This document shows positions 51,948-61,075 of a DNA stretch of 64,000 nt, one piece after another (the stretch's first letter is position 1; the number at the start of each line of letters is the position of its first letter). The position numbers were made by a program, and so were the translations under genes. The stretch comes from JAVVHH01 sp963835135. GTDB lineage: Bacteria; Pseudomonadota; Alphaproteobacteria; Acetobacterales; Acetobacteraceae. The notes below the pieces were generated by a model, which was not told where the DNA came from, did not search any database, and saw nothing but the letters and a program-made list of their open reading frames with translations. Location of the stretch: the NCBI GenBank assembly GCA_963835135.1, contig CAWIEF010000002.1:434001-498000 (forward strand), in the 5' to 3' direction.

Positions 51948-52858
51948 GCCGCCCCCCGCCGGCGGCTGATCAGCACGCGGGCCGCCAGCACCGTGATCAG
52001 GATGATGCCGTTCGCCGCCACCTGCCAGTCCGGCGGGATGCGCATGAACGTCAGCAGTGGCGACGCCGCCATCGCCAGCGTCAACGCTCCGATCACCGCC
52101 CCCGTCGGCGAGACCCGGCCGCCGACGAACTCGCCGCCGCCCAGGATCACCCCCGCGATCGACAGCAGAGTGTAGCCGTTGCCGATATTGGCGTCCCCCG
52201 ACGTCGTGATCCCCACCAGCGCGAGGCCGGCCAGCACCCCCAGCGCGCCGCACAGCCCGAACAGCGTCATCTTGACCCGCAGCAGCGACCAGCCAGCCCG
52301 GCGCAGGGCGGCCGGGTTGCCGCCGGCGCCGCGTAGAATCGCCCCATATGACGTCCGCATCAGCCCGACATAGCCGCACGCGGCAATCACGACCGCGGCG
52401 ACCACGGGAAATGGCACCAGCGGCGGCTTGATCCGCATGAGCGCTTGCAGCCAGTCGGGCGCCCGGCCGCCGGGCGAGGGCAGCACCAGGATCGCCGTGC
52501 CCTGCCAGACGAAGCTCATGCCCAGCGTCACCACGATCGACGGCAGGTTCCGCACATGGATCAGCGCGCCCAGCGCCGCATAGACACCAACCCCGCCCAG
52601 CAGGATCAGCGCACCGAGCGCCGGCGACGTGCGCAGCCAGGTCGCGGCCACGCAACAGACGAACCCGACGAACGGCCCGATCGACAGGTCGAGGTCATTG
52701 CCCGCAATCACAAACATCTGCGCCAAGGTGGCCAGCGCGATCGGCACCGCGAGGTTGAGCATCAGCGTGAAGCCGAAATAGCTGATGGCGCGCGGATTGA
52801 GGTAAGCGATGGCCGCCACCACCAGCGCCAACGACAGGCTCGGCAACAGCGTGCGCAC
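51944..52858 (-). CDS. ribose-type ABC transporter permease (first system, partner)
   Basis: This 304-residue RbsC/XylH-like permease has the signature FVIAGNDLDLSIGPFVGFVCC near residue 50 and, near the end, INGYTLLSIAGVILGGGEFVGG-like segments (IGNGYTLLSIAG). It starts at GTG 52858 after a 31-base gap following the ATPase gene, with no strong ribosome site, so translation is likely coupled to the upstream gene. It pairs with the permease downstream. Confidence 0.85.
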   Translation of the reverse strand: MRTLLPSLSLALVVAAIAYLNPRAISYFGFTLMLNLAVPIALATLAQMFVIAGNDLDLSIGPFVGFVCCVAATWLRTSPALGALILLGGVGVYAALGALIHVRNLPSIVVTLGMSFVWQGTAILVLPSPGGRAPDWLQALMRIKPPLVPFPVVAAVVIAACGYVGLMRTSYGAILRGAGGNPAALRRAGWSLLRVKMTLFGLCGALGVLAGLALVGITTSGDANIGNGYTLLSIAGVILGGGEFVGGRVSPTGAVIGALTLAMAASPLLTFMRIPPDWQVAANGIILITVLAARVLISRRRGAA

Positions 52859-52889
52859 CTGGCGCCGCAGGTCAATCGCCGGCGTCAGC

Positions 52890-54284
52890 TCAGTGCTCCG
52901 GCGCGAACGAAGATTGGATGACGCGTTCTTCCGTCATCTCGTCGGCTGACAAGTGCGCGACGATGGCGCCGTCGCGGAACACGTAGGCGCGGTCGCAGTT
53001 CTGCAACTCTTCCGCCTCGGTCGTGTACCAGAGGAACGTGCGCCCCCGCTTCGCCTCCTCGGCGATCAGGCCATAGACTTCGAGCTTGGTGCCGTAATCC
53101 ACGCCGCGCATCGGATCGTCCATGAGCACGACCGTAGCGTCCGAGGCCAGCGCGCGCGCGAACAGCGCCTTCTGCTGATTGCCGCCGGACAGCGTCAGGA
53201 TCGAGTTGGTCACATCACCGGTCCGGATCCCGATCCGCGCGCGCCATTGCTCCGCCAGCGCCCGCTCGCGCCGAACCGAGATCGTGGGACCGCCCAACGA
53301 CCGCACGCCGATGTTCTGCGCGATCGACCACTCGGGGAAGATGCCATCGCTCTGGCGGTCCCCGGCGACGAATGCCGTGTCGCGGCCCTGAAGCGCGAAC
53401 GCTTTCAGGAGCAGCGCCGTCTGCCCATGTCCGGCCAGCCCAGCCAACCCGACGATCTCGCCTTCGCGCGCCACCAGTTCGGTCCCGTCGCCACTCGGCA
53501 CGCGCACGCGGATCGGCTGCTCCGCGCCGGGGCGCCTAGCGGTTCGTTCCGTCTCCCCGGCAACGCCGCCCATCAATGCGACCAGACCAGCCCGGTCCAG
53601 CGCGCCGGCCGGCGCGGCCCTCACCACCGCACCGTCCCGCATCACGACGATCCGGTCGCTGGTGTTCAGGATCTCGCCGAGGATGTGGGAGATCAGCACG
53701 CAACTCGTCCCTGTCGCGACCGCGCGCCGCACATGCGCCAGCAACTGCCCGGCGGTGACCGCATCGAGCGAGGAGGTAGGCTCGTCCAGGATGACCAGCC
53801 GGATGCGTTCCGCTGTCTCGGTAAAGGCGCGCGCGATCTCGACCATCTGCCGCCGTCCGATCGAAAGGTCGGCCACCAGGTCCGATGGGGCGATCCCGTG
53901 ACCGGGGAAGATGTCGTCCAGCCGGTCGAGGATCAGCCGCCCGGCGCGGCGCCGCCATCCGAAGCCGCGCACGCCCGGGTGCAGCACCCGCGTGTTCTCG
54001 GCGACCGTGAGGTTCGGGCACAGCGAGAGTTCCTGGAACACGCAGCGTATCCCGAGTGCCTTCGCGCGAGCCGGCGAGAGCATCTGTGGCAGGCCATCGA
54101 CCATCAACCGCCCGCCATCCGGGGCCAGGCCCCCCGCGAGTACGTTCATCAGCGTCGACTTGCCGGCGCCGTTATGGCCGACGATGCCGACGCATTCGCC
54201 GGGCGCGATATCGAGATGGACGCCGCCCAAGGCACGGACGGCGCCGAACGACTTTTCGACGCCGTCCAGCGTGATGAACGCCAT
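52890..54284 (-). CDS. sugar ABC transporter ATPase, tandem-domain (first system)
   Basis: This 464-residue RbsA-type protein has two NBDs. The first is canonical: Walker A GHNGAGKST, signature LSIGRRQMVEIARA, Walker B LVILDEPTSSLD. The second is degenerate at Walker A (GLAGHGQTA) and has DDP in place of DEP in Walker B (VLMDDPMRGVD), with an intact LSGGNQQK. The loss of the catalytic Glu suggests a non-hydrolytic second site, known in this family. It follows the substrate-binding protein gene with two bases between. Confidence 0.88.
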   Translation of the reverse strand: MAFITLDGVEKSFGAVRALGGVHLDIAPGECVGIVGHNGAGKSTLMNVLAGGLAPDGGRLMVDGLPQMLSPARAKALGIRCVFQELSLCPNLTVAENTRVLHPGVRGFGWRRRAGRLILDRLDDIFPGHGIAPSDLVADLSIGRRQMVEIARAFTETAERIRLVILDEPTSSLDAVTAGQLLAHVRRAVATGTSCVLISHILGEILNTSDRIVVMRDGAVVRAAPAGALDRAGLVALMGGVAGETERTARRPGAEQPIRVRVPSGDGTELVAREGEIVGLAGLAGHGQTALLLKAFALQGRDTAFVAGDRQSDGIFPEWSIAQNIGVRSLGGPTISVRRERALAEQWRARIGIRTGDVTNSILTLSGGNQQKALFARALASDATVVLMDDPMRGVDYGTKLEVYGLIAEEAKRGRTFLWYTTEAEELQNCDRAYVFRDGAIVAHLSADEMTEERVIQSSFAPEH

Positions 54285-54286
54285 GC

Positions 54287-55306
54287 CTACTTCTGGTTCG
54301 CCTTTATCGCCGCGACCGCGTCGGCCTGCGTGTATTCGTGCGTCGCGACGCTACCCTTCGGGATCTTCGGCAGCTCCTGCTCGAAATTGCTCTGATCGAA
54401 CGCGAGATACGGCACCAGAAGGTCGTGCGGACCGTCTTTGCTCCCGTCCAGCACCTGCTGCGCGACCCAGAACGCCAAGGTCGCGACACCCGGCGCGATC
54501 GAGGCGGACCAGGTCTGGTAGCCGTCCTTGTCCTTCTGCTGCTTCCACCACTCCAGTTCATCCTGACGGTTGCCCATGATTATGGTCGGACGCGGCTTGC
54601 CCGCCGCCGCGAAGGCCTGCGCCGCGCCGTAGCCGTCCCCGCCCTGGTCCACGACGCCGACCACGGCCGGCAGCGACGGCAGCACAGTGGCGACCGCCTT
54701 CTGCGCCGTGGTCTGATCCCAGTCGCCGGTCACCGACCCCACGATCTTGAAGTCGGCATGCTTCTTCACGCCGTCGAGGATGCCCTCATGGATCGCCTGG
54801 TCGATCGACGTGCCCGCCAAGCCGCGGATTTCGAGCAGGTTGCCGCCCTTGGGCTGGAACTTGGCCAGTTGCTCGACTTCCTGCTCGCCCATGCTCTTGA
54901 AGTCGACCACGACCCGGTAGGCGCAGGGTTCCGTCACGATCCCGTCGAACGACACCACCACGATGCCGGCGTCGCAGGCCTGCTTGACCGCACCGTTCAG
55001 CGCGTCGGGCGAGCCCGCGTCGATGACGATCGCGTCGTAGCCTTGCAGGATCAGGTTCTGGATCTGCGCCGCCTGGGTCGGCACCTCCTTGTCGGCCGTG
55101 GTGAACACGTCCGCAGCCGCGACCGCCTTGTCGGCCACCGCCTTCTTTGTCACGAGATCGTAACTCTGCAACATCGCCTGACGCCAGGAATTGCCGGCAT
55201 AGTTGTTACTGAATGCGATCTTCTTGCCGCTGGTGTCGGCCTCTGCCGCGCCGGCCAGCGCGATGAGCGCCGTCGCCGACAAAAGCGTCATTCTCATCAT
55301 CGACAT
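54287..55306 (-). CDS. sugar ABC transporter substrate-binding protein (first system)
   Basis: This 339-residue periplasmic binding protein (RbsB-like, type I fold) has signal peptide MTLLSATALIALAGAAEA. The binding motifs IQNLILQGYDAIVIDAGSPD and IVVVSFDGIVTEP are followed by a C-lobe with VVGVVDQGGDGYGAAQAF. The ligand is unknown. It starts at ATG 55306, with GAGGAG about 10 bases upstream. A 108-bp gap to the upstream SMP-30 gene may hold an internal promoter, but the strand is shared. Confidence 0.88.
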   Translation of the reverse strand: MSMMRMTLLSATALIALAGAAEADTSGKKIAFSNNYAGNSWRQAMLQSYDLVTKKAVADKAVAAADVFTTADKEVPTQAAQIQNLILQGYDAIVIDAGSPDALNGAVKQACDAGIVVVSFDGIVTEPCAYRVVVDFKSMGEQEVEQLAKFQPKGGNLLEIRGLAGTSIDQAIHEGILDGVKKHADFKIVGSVTGDWDQTTAQKAVATVLPSLPAVVGVVDQGGDGYGAAQAFAAAGKPRPTIIMGNRQDELEWWKQQKDKDGYQTWSASIAPGVATLAFWVAQQVLDGSKDGPHDLLVPYLAFDQSNFEQELPKIPKGSVATHEYTQADAVAAIKANQK

Positions 55307-55414
55307 GCTGGTGCGTGCTCCTCGGCTCGGCCGCGCGGGCCACCATGCCCGCCAGCGCTTTTGCTTGACGCAAGACTTGCCACATCCCTGCGCCGATGCA
55401 ACTGGCTGAGCGGG

Positions 55415-56419
55415 TCAGGGCCGCTGGGCACCGGTCGTGTTCACATACAGCGCGTACACCGACGTGCCCGCGGTCATGAACAGCCGGTTCCGCTTCTTGC
55501 CGCCGAAGCACAGGTTGGCGCAGCCTTCCGGCAGATGGATCGTGCCGATCATGTCCCCGTCCGGGGCATAGCAACGGACCCCGTCATCGGCCGGATCGCC
55601 CCAGCCCATGCTGCACCATACGTTGCCGTCCGCATCGGTGCGGATGCCGTCGCTCATGCCCGGCGCGAAGTTCTCGGCGAACACGCGCCCCCGCTCGAGC
55701 CGCGCGCCGTCGACGTCGAACACGCGGATATGCGAGGGGCCGCCATGGGTGATGCCGGTATCGACAACGTACAGGCGCCGTTCGTCGGGCGAGAACGCGA
55801 GGCCGTTGGGGCGAGTGAAGTCGTCCGCCACGACCGTAGCCCGTCCGCTCGCCGGGTCGAGCCGATAGACATGGCACGGTAACTCGTGCGGGGCGGCGTG
55901 GCCCTCGTAGGGACCGTCGATGCCGTACCCCGGGTCGGTGAACCAAATGGCCCCGTCCGCGGCCACGACGATATCGTTGGGGCCGTTGAGCGTCTTGCCG
56001 GAGAACTGGTCCATCAGCACGGTGATGCTGCCGTCCCGCTCGGTGCGCGTGACCCGGCGGCTGTCGTGCTCGCAGCTCACGAGGCGGCCCTCACGGTCGC
56101 GCGTGTTGCCGTTGGTGTGATGGCTCGGGCTGCGGAACACGCTGACATGGCCGTCCTCCTCGAGCCAGCGCATGATGCGGCTGTTGGGGATGTCGCTCCA
56201 GAGCAGGTAGCCGCCATCGGCGAAATAGACCGGCCCTTCGGCCCACCGGAAACCAGTCGCGATCCGCTCGATGGCGGCATTGCCCTGGCGTGCGGTGAAC
56301 CGCGTGTCGAGCGCCCGCACGCGCGGGTCCGGATAGCGGGTGCCGGACAGGTGGCCCAGCGGAAGGCGCAGGCCCTCGGTCGATGCGCGGTCAAATCCGC
56401 CATGGGCGTGTTCGTGCAT
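55415..56419 (-). CDS. SMP-30/gluconolactonase-family lactonase
   Basis: This 334-residue six-bladed propeller has metal-binding residues in the expected motifs: WAEGPVYF (Glu), TLNGPNDIVV (Asn), and LYVVDTG (Asp). It would hydrolyse an aldonolactone produced by a sugar dehydrogenase. Start 56419 lies six bases after the stop of the neighbouring dehydrogenase-like gene, which supports a shared pathway of sugar oxidation then lactone hydrolysis. No signal peptide, so it is cytoplasmic. Confidence 0.88.
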   Translation of the reverse strand: MHEHAHGGFDRASTEGLRLPLGHLSGTRYPDPRVRALDTRFTARQGNAAIERIATGFRWAEGPVYFADGGYLLWSDIPNSRIMRWLEEDGHVSVFRSPSHHTNGNTRDREGRLVSCEHDSRRVTRTERDGSITVLMDQFSGKTLNGPNDIVVAADGAIWFTDPGYGIDGPYEGHAAPHELPCHVYRLDPASGRATVVADDFTRPNGLAFSPDERRLYVVDTGITHGGPSHIRVFDVDGARLERGRVFAENFAPGMSDGIRTDADGNVWCSMGWGDPADDGVRCYAPDGDMIGTIHLPEGCANLCFGGKKRNRLFMTAGTSVYALYVNTTGAQRP

Positions 56420-56424
56420 CGCCG

Positions 56425-57327
56425 TCAGCCGCGAGGCATGCCGAGCGCCGAGCGCCAGTTGTGCTGCTCGGCGAAGCCCAGCACTTCGCGTGCTTTGCGG
56501 TTGGAGAGCAACGTCTCGAACTCGCCGAGTTCGCGCCTCACCGGCACGGATGGGTAGAACCGCTGCAGCAACTGGGCCGTCGGCAGGTCCGACGAGCAAT
56601 CGTCGTTGGCCGCATTGAACACCTGGTAGCCCAAGCCATCCGTCTCGATGGCCAAGCGGATGATCTGGCCGAGGTCGCGGGCGTCGATGTAGCTCCATGT
56701 GATCCGCTTGCGGCCCTCTGGATCATTGAAGAACGTCGGGAAATTGGCGTATTCGTGCGGCTCGATGACGTTGCCGATCCGTATGGCGTAGATGTCGGAC
56801 CCGTCGCGCTGGGCGAAGGCATGGGCGGTCCGCTCGTTGCAGATCTTCGACAGCGCATAGCTGTCCATCGGGTCGACCGGGTACTCCTCGTCGAGCGGCA
56901 GGTATTTCGGATCGCGCGGCTGGTTGGCGAAGACGAGGCCGTAGGTCGTCTCGGACGATGCGATGATCACCTTGCGGATACCAAGCTTGGTTGCGGCTTC
57001 GAGGATGTTGTAGGTGCCCATGGTGTTGATGCGGAACACCTCGTTGTCGGGCACGATCATGATGCGCGGGATGGCGGCGAAGTGGACGACGGCGTCGATC
57101 TTCGGCGGACTGAGGTCGGGCGCGAACTCCTTCAATTCGATCGTGCTGGACAGGGCGTTGAACACCTGCCCGCTGTCGGTGACGTCGGTGATCAGCGTGC
57201 GGACGGCCGGGTTGTCGAGCGGCTTGGTGTCGAGATTGAGCACCTGGTAGCCGTGCTCGACGAGGTGCTGGACGACGTGCCGGCCCGCCTTGCCGCTGCC
57301 GCCGGTGAAAACGATCTTCTTGGACAT
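56425..57327 (-). CDS. NAD-dependent epimerase/dehydratase-type (extended SDR) dehydrogenase
   Basis: This 300-residue extended SDR has the GGSGKAGRHV nucleotide motif near residue 9, VHFAAIP, catalytic Ser in IIASSETTYG, and Tyr-x-x-x-Lys in YALSK. It is annotated widely as epimerase, but its position next to an SMP-30 lactonase and sugar importers suggests an aldose or uronate dehydrogenase. ATG 57327 has GAGGAG six bases upstream; a longer start adds 16 residues. It is 10 bases from the permease gene. Confidence 0.85.
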   Translation of the reverse strand: MSKKIVFTGGSGKAGRHVVQHLVEHGYQVLNLDTKPLDNPAVRTLITDVTDSGQVFNALSSTIELKEFAPDLSPPKIDAVVHFAAIPRIMIVPDNEVFRINTMGTYNILEAATKLGIRKVIIASSETTYGLVFANQPRDPKYLPLDEEYPVDPMDSYALSKICNERTAHAFAQRDGSDIYAIRIGNVIEPHEYANFPTFFNDPEGRKRITWSYIDARDLGQIIRLAIETDGLGYQVFNAANDDCSSDLPTAQLLQRFYPSVPVRRELGEFETLLSNRKAREVLGFAEQHNWRSALGMPRG

Positions 57328-57337
57328 GGGAGGCTCC

Positions 57338-58354
57338 TCAACCGCGCGCGGTTTCTGTCCGCAGACGCTGGGCATAGACGTTGATGATGAGGGCGAGCAG
57401 CAGGATGACGCCTCGGATCAGAATCTTGAGGAAGCTGTCGATGCGGACGTGGTCCAGGCCGTTGTTCAGTACGCCGAGCACCAGCAGGCCGACGACGGTG
57501 TTACCGATCCCACCCTGGCCGCCGAACAGGGACGTGCCGCCGACGACGACGGCGCTGATTGAGTTGAGCAGGTAGTTGTCGAACTCGTCCTGCTGCGCGC
57601 TGCCGAAATGGGCGACGCCCAGCATGCCCGCCAAGCCCGAGCACACCGCGGAAATGACCAGCACGGCGGCCAGGATCAGGCGGACGTTGACGCCGGAATA
57701 CTCGGCCGCCTCGCGGTTGCCGCCCACCATGTACACATAGCGCCCGAACCGGGTGTAGGTCAGGACCACGTGGCCGGCCAGCAACACGAGCGCCGCCACG
57801 ATGACGATCCAGGGGACCGGTCCGAGCGAGGCGGACCCGAGCGTCGCGATCGGCGCCGGCACCGCGTAGGCGATCTGGCCGCGGACCAGCATGGCGCAGA
57901 TGCCGGAGCCGATCTGCAACATCGCCAGCGTCATGATGAAGGACGGGATGCCGATGATCGTCACGCCGAAGGCGGTGATGGTGCCGAGCACGACGCTGCC
58001 GAGCACGGCGAGCCCGATGGCCAGCGCGCCAGGCAACGGTAGGTTGGCGATGTTCACGCTGGCATCCTGCACCGTGAAATAGGCGACCATGATGCCCACC
58101 GCGTTGGCGACGCTGGCCACGCTCAGGTCGATCTCGCCGCAGAGGATGACGAAGGTGAGCCCGACCGCGATGATGCCGGTGACGGAGACCTGGCCCAAAA
58201 TGTTGGCCGCGTTGTCGAACGTCGCGAAGGATGGGCTCGCCAGGCTGAACAGCGCGACCAGCACCAGCAGGGTGGCGAATGGCGCGATGTTGCTGAGTTG
58301 ATGCCGCAGCCAGCCCCGGCGCGGCGCGGGCTTGGCGACCGCGGCGGTGTTCAT
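57338..58354 (-). CDS. ribose-type ABC transporter permease (second system)
   Basis: This 338-residue RbsC-like permease has LTFVILCGEIDLSVASVANAVG near residue 70, VMVGGNREAAEYSGVN (here YMVGGNREAAEYSG), and GTSLFGGQGGIGNTVVG near 275. It has 8-10 helices and a short cytoplasmic N-terminus. It forms a homodimer in most family members. It lies between the ATPase and dehydrogenase genes; 13 bases separate it from the ATPase stop. Confidence 0.9.
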   Translation of the reverse strand: MNTAAVAKPAPRRGWLRHQLSNIAPFATLLVLVALFSLASPSFATFDNAANILGQVSVTGIIAVGLTFVILCGEIDLSVASVANAVGIMVAYFTVQDASVNIANLPLPGALAIGLAVLGSVVLGTITAFGVTIIGIPSFIMTLAMLQIGSGICAMLVRGQIAYAVPAPIATLGSASLGPVPWIVIVAALVLLAGHVVLTYTRFGRYVYMVGGNREAAEYSGVNVRLILAAVLVISAVCSGLAGMLGVAHFGSAQQDEFDNYLLNSISAVVVGGTSLFGGQGGIGNTVVGLLVLGVLNNGLDHVRIDSFLKILIRGVILLLALIINVYAQRLRTETARG

Positions 58355-58367
58355 CGACCTATCTCCC

Positions 58368-59867
58368 TCATGCGGCGGCGAGCAGCCGGTCCTTGCTGAC
58401 GGTCTGGCTGGCGAACTCCTGCGCGATGGTGCCGCGCTTCATCACCAGGATGCGGTCCGCCAGCGAGAGCACGGTCTCGGGCTCGGTGGACACGACGACG
58501 ACGGCGATGCCCTGGGCCCGCAGCGACTTGACGATCTTGACCACGTCGTCCTTGGCGCCGACGTCCATCCCGCGAGTCGGCTCGCTGAGCACCAGGACGC
58601 GGGGCATGTCGGTCAGCCATTTGGCCAGCGCGACCTTCTGCTGGTTGCCGCCGGACAGCGTGCCGAGCGGGCGCTCCACCGAGGGCGGGCGGATCTGCAG
58701 TTGGCGGACATGGCCGACGGCGATGCGCCGCTCGACCGCGGGACGGAGCCACACCGGCGCGATACGGCCCAGGATGCTGATCGACATGTTCTTGTAGACC
58801 GGCTCGCGGGCGAACAGCATCGAGCGGCGGCTTTCCGGGACGAAGGCGATGCCGGCGCGGCGCGCGGTGGCGGTGTTGCGGAACGAGGCGGGCTTACCCT
58901 CGAGCACGAGGCGGCCGTCGCTCAGCCGGGTGCGGCCGAACAGGGCGCGGGCCAGGTCGAGCTGGCCCGACCCGAGAAAGCCGTAGATGCCGAGCACCTC
59001 GCCGGCGCGGGCCTGCAGCGACACATCGGTGAACCCGCGCCCGGTGATGCCATGCGCCTCGAGAACCACAGGCGCCTCGGGCCGGCTCTCGAGCGCGATC
59101 TCGCCCAGGTAACTCTCTTCCAGCTCCTGGTGGCCGGCGCCGATCATATTCTCGATCAGCCATGCCTTGTCGGTCGCGCCGGCGGCGGCGGAGGCGACGA
59201 GGCGGCCGTTGCGGAAGACCGTCACGGTGTCGGAGATACGCAAGATGTCGTCGAGGAAATGGGAGATGAACACGATGCTGCGCCCGCTATCCCTGACCCG
59301 GCGCAACAGGCCGAACAGGACCTCCACCTCCGGCGGAGACAAAGCGGAGGTCGGCTCGTCGAGGATGACGATGCGGGCGCCCGAGGAGAGCACGCGGGCG
59401 AGTTCGACGAGCTGCTGCAATCCGAGCGGCAGCCGGCCGATCGGGATCCTCGGGTCGACGTCGATGCCCAGCGTGTGCAGGATCTCCGCCGCTCGCCGCG
59501 TCATGCCGGCCCAATCGACGAAGCCGAGCCGGCTGGTCGGTTGGACGCCGAGCATGACGTTCTCGGCCACCGACAACTCAGGCACGATGCTCAGTTCCTG
59601 ATGCACCATGCCGATGCCGGCGTCGCGGGCCGAGCGGGCCGAATGGTGCCGGGTCGTGCGCCCGTCCAGCCGCATCTGGCCGTCATAGTCGGTGTGCACG
59701 CCGGCGATGATCTTCATCAGCGTCGACTTGCCCGCGCCGTTCTCGCCGACCAGACCGTGGATCTCGCCCGCGCGCAGGGTGAAATCCACGTCCTGCAAGG
59801 CTGCGACGCCGCCGAAGGACTTGCTGATGCCCCGCAATTCCAGCAGGGCGGCGCCGAGCTCGACCAT
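58368..59867 (-). CDS. sugar ABC transporter ATPase, tandem-domain (second system)
   Basis: This 499-residue RbsA-type protein has a first NBD with Walker A GENGAGKST, signature variant LPLGLQQLVELARVL and Walker B VILDEPTSAL. The second NBD has LSGGNQQK and VLVLSEPTRGMD, where Ser replaces the Walker B Asp. ATG 59867 overlaps the stop of the binding-protein gene (ATGA). A longer in-frame upstream extension reads antisense-like sequence and is rejected. Confidence 0.9.
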   Translation of the reverse strand: MVELGAALLELRGISKSFGGVAALQDVDFTLRAGEIHGLVGENGAGKSTLMKIIAGVHTDYDGQMRLDGRTTRHHSARSARDAGIGMVHQELSIVPELSVAENVMLGVQPTSRLGFVDWAGMTRRAAEILHTLGIDVDPRIPIGRLPLGLQQLVELARVLSSGARIVILDEPTSALSPPEVEVLFGLLRRVRDSGRSIVFISHFLDDILRISDTVTVFRNGRLVASAAAGATDKAWLIENMIGAGHQELEESYLGEIALESRPEAPVVLEAHGITGRGFTDVSLQARAGEVLGIYGFLGSGQLDLARALFGRTRLSDGRLVLEGKPASFRNTATARRAGIAFVPESRRSMLFAREPVYKNMSISILGRIAPVWLRPAVERRIAVGHVRQLQIRPPSVERPLGTLSGGNQQKVALAKWLTDMPRVLVLSEPTRGMDVGAKDDVVKIVKSLRAQGIAVVVVSTEPETVLSLADRILVMKRGTIAQEFASQTVSKDRLLAAA

Positions 59868-60907
59868 CAGATCAGGAAGTGGTTCTCCATCCAGGCCATG
59901 CCGGGGGCGTTGGCCTTGGTCACGACCGGCCCGTCGGTGATGATGTTCTTCGCGATCATGTCGGCACCGTCGCCCGTCTTCTCGCCGCCGATCACGGCGG
60001 CCACTCCGGCCACGATGGCGCCCCCATGGATGCGGCAGGATGGGTTGCGCACCGTCGCCAGCATCCGCCCGTCGGACACCGCGGCCAACGCCGGCGGCAT
60101 GGCGTCGCAGCCGCCGATCTTGATGTCGGTGCGGTTGCGACGCTTCATGACGTTGTAGGCGGCCAGCGCCATGTCGTCGTTGTGGAAATAGGCGGCGTCG
60201 ATCTTTGCATATTTGGTCAGCAGCGTGTCCCAGATCCGCGACACCTTGCTGACGTCCCAATCGCCGGGCGTGGTGTCGACCACTTCGATGCCGGGATATT
60301 TCTTGACGACGGAGTCGAAGCCCCGGGCGCGGCCCTGCGCGCCGGTATGGCCGAGCGCGCCCTGGGTCATGGTCACGATGCCCTTGCCGCCGATCGCGTC
60401 GACCAGCGCCTGGGTGACGGAGGCGCCCATGAACTCGTTATCCGGCGCCAGGAAGCTGTGCACGCCGATGCTGTCGAGCGGGGCGATCAGCGTGTCCATG
60501 TCGATCACCGGGGTGCCCGCCTTGATCATCTTCTCGACCGGGGCGGTCAGGGTGCCGATGCCGAAGGCCTGGATGGCGACGAAATCCCATTTCTGGCTGG
60601 CCATGTCGTCGATGGCGGAGCGCTGCTTGGTCGCATTCAGCTCTCCGTCGAACCAGGTCACATCGACGTTGTAGAGCTTGCCCCAGTATTCGGCCGCCTG
60701 CTTGCCCTGCGCGCACCACGTCGCCTGCAGTCCGGCGTTGGAGAACGCGGCCTTGAGCGGCTTGCCAGAGCGGCCGGCGACCTCGGCGTGGGCCGGGCTG
60801 ATGCCGAAGCCGCCCAGCATACCCGCCAGAGCGCTCGTCGCGCTGGCCTGCAGCACCGCACGGCGACCCGAACCGTCGCTCCCGTTACCCGACTTGGTGT
60901 CGTTCAT
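59867..60907 (-). CDS. sugar ABC transporter substrate-binding protein (second system)
   Basis: This 346-residue RbsB/XylF-like protein has a leader with SGRRAVLQASATSALAGMLGG, a possible Tat signal, cleaved after AHA near residue 41. Ligand-binding segments are KWDFVAIQAFGIGTLT, VIDMDTLI and YFHNDDMALAAYNVM. ATG 60907 has GGGGGAG just upstream. It is the first gene of the presumed nine-gene minus-strand operon and is divergent from a third binding protein across 168 bp. Confidence 0.88.
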   Translation of the reverse strand: MNDTKSGNGSDGSGRRAVLQASATSALAGMLGGFGISPAHAEVAGRSGKPLKAAFSNAGLQATWCAQGKQAAEYWGKLYNVDVTWFDGELNATKQRSAIDDMASQKWDFVAIQAFGIGTLTAPVEKMIKAGTPVIDMDTLIAPLDSIGVHSFLAPDNEFMGASVTQALVDAIGGKGIVTMTQGALGHTGAQGRARGFDSVVKKYPGIEVVDTTPGDWDVSKVSRIWDTLLTKYAKIDAAYFHNDDMALAAYNVMKRRNRTDIKIGGCDAMPPALAAVSDGRMLATVRNPSCRIHGGAIVAGVAAVIGGEKTGDGADMIAKNIITDGPVVTKANAPGMAWMENHFLI

Positions 60908-61075
60908 CGCTCCCCCCGTTTTGGCAGCGGCCTCGTGGCCGTTCTTGCCGCCCGATCTTTGGCCGTTCCGCACGGAGCGTCAATCGCAACCGGTGAATAG
61001 TAAAGGTGGACGACGGCGCAATCTCACGTAACATCAGTCCGTTGGTCAAAGAACCAAAAAAGGGAGGAATGTCCG

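Noticed and set aside
60983..60997. LacI-type operator-like CGCAACCGGTGAA in the divergent gap of the second and third binding-protein genes
   Set aside because: Only the central ACCGGT is symmetric; the flanks do not pair, so it is no better than chance in GC-rich DNA.
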